NCBI RefSeq assembly: GCF_949628215.1
Contig: NC_134276.1
Coordinates: 218,136,610 to 218,200,609, forward strand
DNA length: 64,000 nt
Direction: 5' to 3'
From: Phalacrocorax aristotelis
Lineage: Eukaryota > Chordata > Aves > Suliformes > Phalacrocoracidae
Made by a program: the position numbers and the translations under genes. The notes beneath the pieces were generated by a model, which saw only the letters and a list, made by a program, of their open reading frames with translations, did not search any database and was not told the DNA's origin. Shown in pieces: positions 57,786 to 64,000 of this stretch (its first letter is position 1; every line of letters starts with the position of its first letter).

Positions 57786-60700
57786 GATGGTAGCTTTTAT
57801 TCCAAACTGCTTTTGCACAGTAACACGTTTCTGATGATTAACTAAGACCGCTTCACTTGTGGCGTAACCTCTTTCCAGCCGGGCGATGGAGCAGGGAGCT
57901 TTCAGCAAAGAATTGGGCTTAAACTAGTGCTCTTGGCACTAATTTGAAGTAGAATTGTGCCAACTGTTCCGGTAGGACCACAGCGCTCTCTTGCTCTCTG
58001 GTGGGAGAATTTGCTCTGAGTTGGAACTTGATTTTAAAAAAATAATAATTTGAAGATACTGATGCTTTTTTTTAAACACAATTTTTAAAAGATCCCTACC
58101 TGTCAGGCATGGGGTGAGGAGCTCGGTTAGAGTGGAACTTGCTCGTATCTTCAAACACCAGACAGGCTTGTGATTCAAAAGATGTAAAGGGGAGGGGGGA
58201 AACACTTAACATGGTGCTAAAATAAGACAAAGAGCTGAAACCCCGCAAGAAGGATGAGTCTTAACTACCAGCATCATCCAAATGCGGAAAACCTTGAACA
58301 ATTTCTCAAAAGTTTGGAGTTTTTTAACTTAGAGCCAAATTTATACCAGTGGATACAGCAGCTCCTCGTAGCACCGGGGACCATCCGATGGCACTGCGTG
58401 TTACAGCGTGCCCTCGGTGTTGACCAGGGATTCTCTCTGCAGCTACCAGTTTCCCAGGAAGGAGGAAAGATCTCCAAAAAATTAACAGCCTGAGCCCTTG
58501 TAACTGCGGGGGTGCAAGCAGCGATTCCCCAGCAGGGCCAAACCAGCAGGCGCTCTGTAGCAGTTCTTTAGAGCAGACATCGGAGCCTTCTGACCCTCTT
58601 TGAGGCGGGAACCATGGTGCTGCAGAAAACAGAGGAAAGGCTGGAATAGGCACGTTGACCCTTCAGCAGCCATTTTCTTAGCATTTGGGAGTTTTGGTGA
58701 GATTTTGGATATTCCGCAGTGGTGTTTTTGGGAGCGTTTTGGGAGCGAGGCATTGCCCCTGCTGGGATAGAAGCAGCAAGCAGCAGCGAGGGGCAGAAGT
58801 GAACAGCTCTGGGGACGGAGTGTGCCCTGGGCTTGCAGTAAAAACTGCGTGAGGGCGAAGATCGGGCCTGCTGCTGCGCAGACCTTGAGGGTTTTGCGTA
58901 ACCCTTGCGAATTGGTGAGCACAGCAGGAAGGAAGCCAAAATATTTTGAAACACCTCAGGCTTTGAGGGACCGCCGTCAGCTCCGCGCTGGCACGCCTGC
59001 CTTGTGCGGTGGTGCTCCGGATCTGCCGGCTCCCGACGCCTTAGACCCGGAATGACTGGGCTGGAAGCCCTGGCTCGGTGGCGAGGTGGCTGTAACAGCT
59101 GTTTTGGGAATGGTTGCAAGACTTAAAACCAGAGCGTGTGTTTTGAATATCGGTGGACTGTGAGAGAAGGGTCAGGGCCTCGGGGGGCTGCGGCGTGCAG
59201 CTGTGGGTGTGCTGGCGGAGCTGCCAGCTCCTGCCCCTGAGCTGGGGAGGGCAGCTGGCGGGCTCCATGCAAGGCCAGCGCTGGCATGAGCAGACTCCTC
59301 TCTGCTCTGCTGGGGCAGGAATCTGACTTTCCTTTTGTGGTTTCAGCTCTGTGCTCAGGTGCCTTGAGGGCTGACAGGCTGAGGAGGGGGAACGTGCTGT
59401 TTCCCCCTCAAAGCCCGTGTTTTCACCGGTCGCAGGGCTAGGGCAGCCACCGGCTTTACCCTGTTGCCTTCCCTTTGCCTTCTGTCTCCCCTCTGCCAGG
59501 CTGATGGTTGAGACAAGGGAAGCAGCCCCCTGTCTGGAAGGACAGGCTGAGTCCCTGGGGATCTCCCCAGCCGGTCCCCTGGGTACCGGGGCCACTAGAG
59601 GGCACCCACCAGTTGCCCAGTCCTCAGGGAAAGGGACCCTAGGGTGCAGCATCCCTCCCGCTGCAGCCAGCCCGGGCACTGCCAGGGCCTGCTCCCCCGG
59701 GACAGGACCCGCCTCTGAGAAGTGACGCACAGGGAGAGCAGCAAGTGGCACGCGGAGGCTCAGCGACCACCGCCGAGGCTGGGTCCTGCCTGGTCCACAT
59801 GGCCGGGGGGCAACGCTGCATCTCAGGGCAGCTCGCGTGGGGGCTTTGACTCCCGCAGGTGGGAGAGGTTCTGTGGGGTCAGCGGGGCGGGTCTCTCTGT
59901 CCCAAACGCTGTCGGCTGCAGCGAGCTGCTCTGGAGGTCTGGGGGAGGGCGCCGAGGCTTTCTGTAACAAAGGTCTTGCAAGGTTGGGAGGAATTGAAAT
60001 GAGTACAGCAGCTATTGTGTGTCCAGTGCTGCCTGTGGGCATTAAGTCACCCGAAATGGGAAGGAGCATCTCTGTGAGGCCGGAAGAGCCGTGCTGACTG
60101 GATCTCCTGGAGAAGCGCCCGTCAGGAAGCGTTTGTGCTGGTATTTAAATGGTCACTACTCTCTGAAAACCTGGGAGGGATGTTTTGCTTCCAGAGATGC
60201 TGGGCGGTTGCCTGCAGCCCTGGCAACTGGCTACTCCCAGCTGTGCTTTTACCAAAGCTTCGAGAGCTTTCTCATCTGCATAGGCAAAATCTCACCTCAG
60301 GTTTTTTTTCATGCACCTGCTTTGTTTTTAATTAAAGCTTGGCTGCTGAAGCACAACTTCCCAGTCCCAGAGTACAGGGAAAGTGTTTGTAAACACTGAC
60401 ATTAAATCTTGTTATAACAATCCCCAGGCTTCTCCCAGGTCCCAGAGCCGAGTTAAACAGGTTGATTTAGCAGCTCTCGATGCCGAGCTGCCCGGGGAGG
60501 CCTTGGCGCAGCCTGGGCAGCTCTTTGGGAGGGAGCTGCTGCGCCTCCGGGCAGCGCCGTCGCCGTCAGCAGCTCACACCAGCCTAACCGGGTTGATGAG
60601 CTGTCGCTGCTCCGGCCGGACGAGCCCCGCTGCTCAGCAGGGGTACGTGCTGCTCGCTCCTGAGTGCACGGTCCTTGCACGGCTGCAGCTTTGCAGCGGC

Positions 60701-63410
60701 TGCTGTTTTACCGGCGCGTGCCCCGGCACACGTGGCGAGGCCGGCACGGCGTGCGCTGTTTCTCTCGCAGAGGAAGTGGGCTCTGAGAGGCCGCAGGAGC
60801 GAGCGGGGCTCCCCAGCCGCTGCACCCTTCCCCGCCTCGCAGCATCTCGGCACAGGGAGCCTGCGAGTGCCTCTGCAATTCAAGTGCCTGGGATGCGCGG
60901 AGAGCTTTAGCAGCTGAGCAGGACGGAGTCTTTTCCCCTCTCAGTGCTGTGCCAGCGGTCCTTTCCTTGTCCTGTCAGTGGCCGAGTTCCCTGGAGCCCG
61001 CTCCACAAATCCCACCTCGCTGGAGGTGAGGGCAGCGCTCCGGCTAGCGCAACCCTCGGTGCCAATTTCTCCTCAAAAACTCCTCAGGGGAGGCATGCCC
61101 CAGGCAGGAGCTGCGCCTGCCGGAGGTCTCGGGAGGGGATGGCAAAGCCAGCAGTTCCTCGTGCTGGCGTGGACTTTGCCTCTGCGCAGAGGCCAGGCTG
61201 AGAGCATCAACGCTTGGTCCCGCGCAGGCTCCACGTGCTGCTCTGATGAAGGCAACTGGATAGAAATTGGAGAGTTTGTTCCAGGGAGTGTTTGGTTTTG
61301 GGCTCCTCGGCTTCTGAGCAGTTGTCAATGACGCGTGCGTTGGCTCAGCCGAGATCTGCTGAGAAGAGCCCAGTGTCTGGTCCTGGTTTGAAAAGCTCAA
61401 GTGGTGCCTCTGAAACCACAGGCGTTGCTCAGAATCCTACCCCGCAGGAGTGGGAGCCGTTCCCACAACGGCTGAGGATGATGGTGCTTCCTCCTGCTTC
61501 GGCTTCGCTGCACAGGCTGAGGGGATCCCTGCCCCCCCTTTGCCTTGTGCTCTTCTGGAAGAGCCTCTGCCTGGAGAATGAAGCAACCCAGAAGGGATCC
61601 CCAGTGGCGCTGGGTTTTCTGGTGGTTGTCAGATGCAGCGGGACCCACCCTGCTGTCCCAGGAGCACTGTGAGGTGGCTCTTGCCCACCCGCACGTCTGG
61701 GGTCCTTCTGTGGTCCTGGGCAGGAAAAACTGCGAGCCAAGCTGGAGAGAGACGGGCCGGCAGGGAGGTTGCAGCCGCGGCAGGGAGGATGAGGAGGGAG
61801 CAAACTGGGGTCCAGCTGGGGCCACGCGAGCCGCTGCTCAGTGGCCGCCAGGGCCTGAGGAGCATTTCCTCACCTGATGGAGGAAAAAGGGAGCAGCCAC
61901 AAAGGAGGCAGCTGGGAGCTGTGGGGGAACACCTCCGTGCACTGCCGAAGCGAGGTCCTCTGCATTGCTGTCAACCTTGTGGAGCTCTCCTGGTGCAATT
62001 CCTTTCTCTGTTCCCCTGCAGCCCCTCTCCCGACTCCTTCTTCCCTCAGACCTTCCCCCACATCCCTCCCTCTTTCTTCATCCAGCCAATACCATTCAAA
62101 ATAAAACAAAAAAAAAACCCTCTTTGAAGGGTAAGTCTGCTGTTTGGTGCCCTGTGGTTTCAGAGCTGAGCCGCGCGTGGGCTGGCTGCCGGCGTGTGCT
62201 CACGCAGCTTTGCCCTCGGCTTCCCTCGGCACGCCGCCGCAACTGGCTGCCCCGGGGGCCTGACCCCCTTCTCTCGGGGTCCTGCTGCGCCCTCAAAGCA
62301 TGGTGCAAACAGCAGCGTGTTACATTTGCTGCTGGGCTGTAAGAAATGCCTTTCCCTCTCCCTCTGAGGGGGTTTGATGAGCTGTCCCGGGGTGGAAGGA
62401 GGTGGCGGGGCTGTGGCGCTGGGGGCAGCGACCTCAGCCCTGCTGCGAGCTTGGCCCCGCTCCCTGTGCACCCCAGCTCACCTTGGCGCCACGCGAGCGC
62501 CCTTTCCCCACGCTGGGCACGTTTTTACCAGTATTTCATGTGTCTACACAGCTGTGTGCCAGCTCCTGCTGATGGCATCCCTCTGGATAAAGGCGCAGCA
62601 AGTTCCTTCGCACCACATCTGAGCCCCTTGTGTTGTCGGGGGCCACCACGGCTGCGGTTGCCCTCCCCGGCGTGGCGGTGGCCTGCGGGGCAGCTGGCCC
62701 AGCCAGCACCTTTCCCCCTTCCAGCAGCCTTTCTCCTGCTCTCGGCAGCATCTCCTGTGTGCATGTGGGCTTTCCCTCGTAGAGCTGCCTGCCGCAAGCA
62801 ACCAGCGGGGCCGTGTCATGGCCGCATCCTGCGGAGGCACCTGCGCCAAGCCCTCCTGTCGCCCTGTCCCTGCTCGTGCCTGACCTGGTGTTGGCGGAGC
62901 CTTTTTCTGTGCCTCAGTTTATCCTTTTAGCAAGGAGAAGCCTGCCCGCGCCTGTAGCAGCAGATGAGGGGATGCCTGTCCCTGGCTGCACGTGCTGGTT
63001 GGCAGCAGACGAGGCAGCCGCGAGGCACGGGATGGAGAAGGGCCAGGCTCACGCCTGCACCCCGGCACCCACCAGGAGCCGAGCGTCTTGCGTTCGCACC
63101 CCGCAGAGCGCAGGAGGGAGGTGCGAAGGAGGCTGCCGCGTGTCTGCCTGGGCTCCATGAGCACGAGGGGCTGATCCCTGCTCGCAGGCAGCAGCCTGCG
63201 CGTCGGTGGGGAAGCTCCTGCCGCCCCAGCCAGGCAGGTTTCTCCGGCTGTGCCGTGCAGGCAGAGCCGCCGCCGTGGCTCACAGAAGGGGTGCGGAGGG
63301 AACCCAGCCGGCAGCAGCTGCAGGAGCTGCTCCGGTGCAGCTGGCCGGGCTCCAGGCTGTGCCTGGTGGCAGAGGGGAGGCAGGAAGGTGCCCGGCTCCG
63401 AGCTGCCCGG
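57786..63410. other. GCC1 3'UTR and downstream sequence
   Basis: About 5.6 kb with no recognised coding exon. The GCC1 3'UTR starts here. Candidate polyadenylation signals on the plus strand are ATTAAA at 60331-60336, ATTAAA at 60401-60406 and AATAAA at 62100-62105, the last followed by an A-run. None is decisive. The first 800 bases are AT-richer, as expected of a 3'UTR; beyond about 60500 the sequence is GC-rich again. Confidence 0.5.
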
Positions 63411-63458
63411 CCATGGCGAACGACGAGGAGCACCCGTCGGCTCTCTCAGATAACCAGG
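63411..63458 (+). CDS. Possible first coding exon of an unrecognised gene
   Basis: A strong start context (CGGCCATGGCG) opens the reading MANDEEHPSALSDNQ and then meets a good donor, CAG then GTAAAG, at 63459. The hydrophilic acidic peptide is not one I recognise. It is not ZNF800, the human neighbour, as I recall that protein. The surroundings are CpG-rich. It may be chance: the open frame also runs back upstream of the ATG, and the partner exons would lie beyond the window. Confidence 0.25.
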
Positions 63459-64000
63459 TAAAGGTGTGTGCGTGCGGGAAACCCTCTGCGGAGACCAGGG
63501 AGAGCTGCTGCAAAATGCTGCAGACCCTGTTCAGGCCTCCCCTGCGAGCTCTGGCCAAGGGGGCTTCACTCACGCCAGAGATGGGGGGCAGCACTCTGGG
63601 GGTGCTGCAAAAGGCAGCCACAGCTGCCAGCAAAGGGGTTCCAGCTGCCCGGCCCGGGGCTTTGCAGGCTTGTGCTTGCTGGTGCCTGAGCGACGCTTCC
63701 CGGGGCGGCTGCTCCTGCTCGCCTGTCTCTGCGTGACTCACCGGGCCCTGGGAGCCGTCCGGCGCTGGCGTTCTCACCAGTCCCTCCACGGCAGCCCCAC
63801 GCTGCACTCTCGGGGAGCTGATCTCAGCAGCACGGCCCGGAGTGGGACGCAGCTTCTTGGCGCTCCCCAGCCCTGGGCGAGGGAAACCCAGGTGCTGCGG
63901 TGAGGTGAGCTCAGGAGGATGCAGCAGGGAAACCTGCTCACACAGCCACCGCCACCGGGCCTGCCCCATGCAGCAGCACCGCGGGGCTGGCAGGGAACAA
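63459..64000. other. Right end of the window
   Basis: About 540 bases of GC-rich sequence. Apart from the possible intron start at 63459, nothing was recognised. Confidence 0.5.

Noticed and set aside
62093-62117. Definite GCC1 polyadenylation site at AATAAA 62100
   Set aside because: It lies 4.3 kb after the stop codon, in GC-rich sequence, and its A-run could be genomic. Earlier ATTAAA signals are equally plausible.

Overview
The window looks like a GC-rich, gene-dense stretch of a bird genome. The evidence is four vertebrate protein genes in the same order and relative orientation as human 7q32 (read in reverse), short introns, several chicken-repeat-1 (CR1) LINE fragments with the typical ATTCTATGA-type 3' end, and a long terminal repeat of a type I recall from Neoaves. 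The species cannot be told from the sequence. The LTR argues weakly for a neoavian rather than a galliform or duck.

Layout: (1) 1-22570: the 5' part of SND1 on the minus strand, coding exons 1-10 (383 codons), with its CpG-island promoter at the right end. The remaining exons lie to the left of the window. One of its introns appears to use a GC donor, and another carries two abutting ERV-type LTRs between a 5-bp target duplication. (2) 22571-36593: about 14 kb between SND1 and PAX4, which diverge from each other. No coding gene was recognised. It holds AT-rich islands, a LINE reverse-transcriptase fossil, a CR1 tail, small tandem repeats, a pyrimidine-rich minisatellite and an orphan CpG island with an AT-rich flank. 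(3) 36594-41742: PAX4 on the plus strand, ten coding exons that join in frame to 411 codons with a paired domain and a Pax-type homeodomain. (4) 41743-48565: the PAX4 3' flank, a 64-bp minisatellite and the ARF5 3'UTR. FSCN3, which sits here in mammals, was not found. (5) 48566-51930: ARF5, complete in six exons on the minus strand (180 codons). (6) 51931-52453: a CpG-rich bidirectional promoter shared with GCC1. (7) 52380-57785: GCC1 on the plus strand, a non-coding first exon and two coding exons (783 codons) ending in a GRIP domain. (8) 57786-64000: GCC1 3' flank and one possible, unrecognised first coding exon near 63411.

Functionally the genes are not an operon-like unit. SND1 is a nuclease-fold/Tudor RNA-binding and transcription co-regulator, and PAX4 is an endocrine-pancreas transcription factor. 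ARF5 and GCC1 are both Golgi trafficking proteins that share a promoter. All exon limits come from reading splice signals and codon phase by eye together with remembered family sequences; no alignment or transcript data were available.
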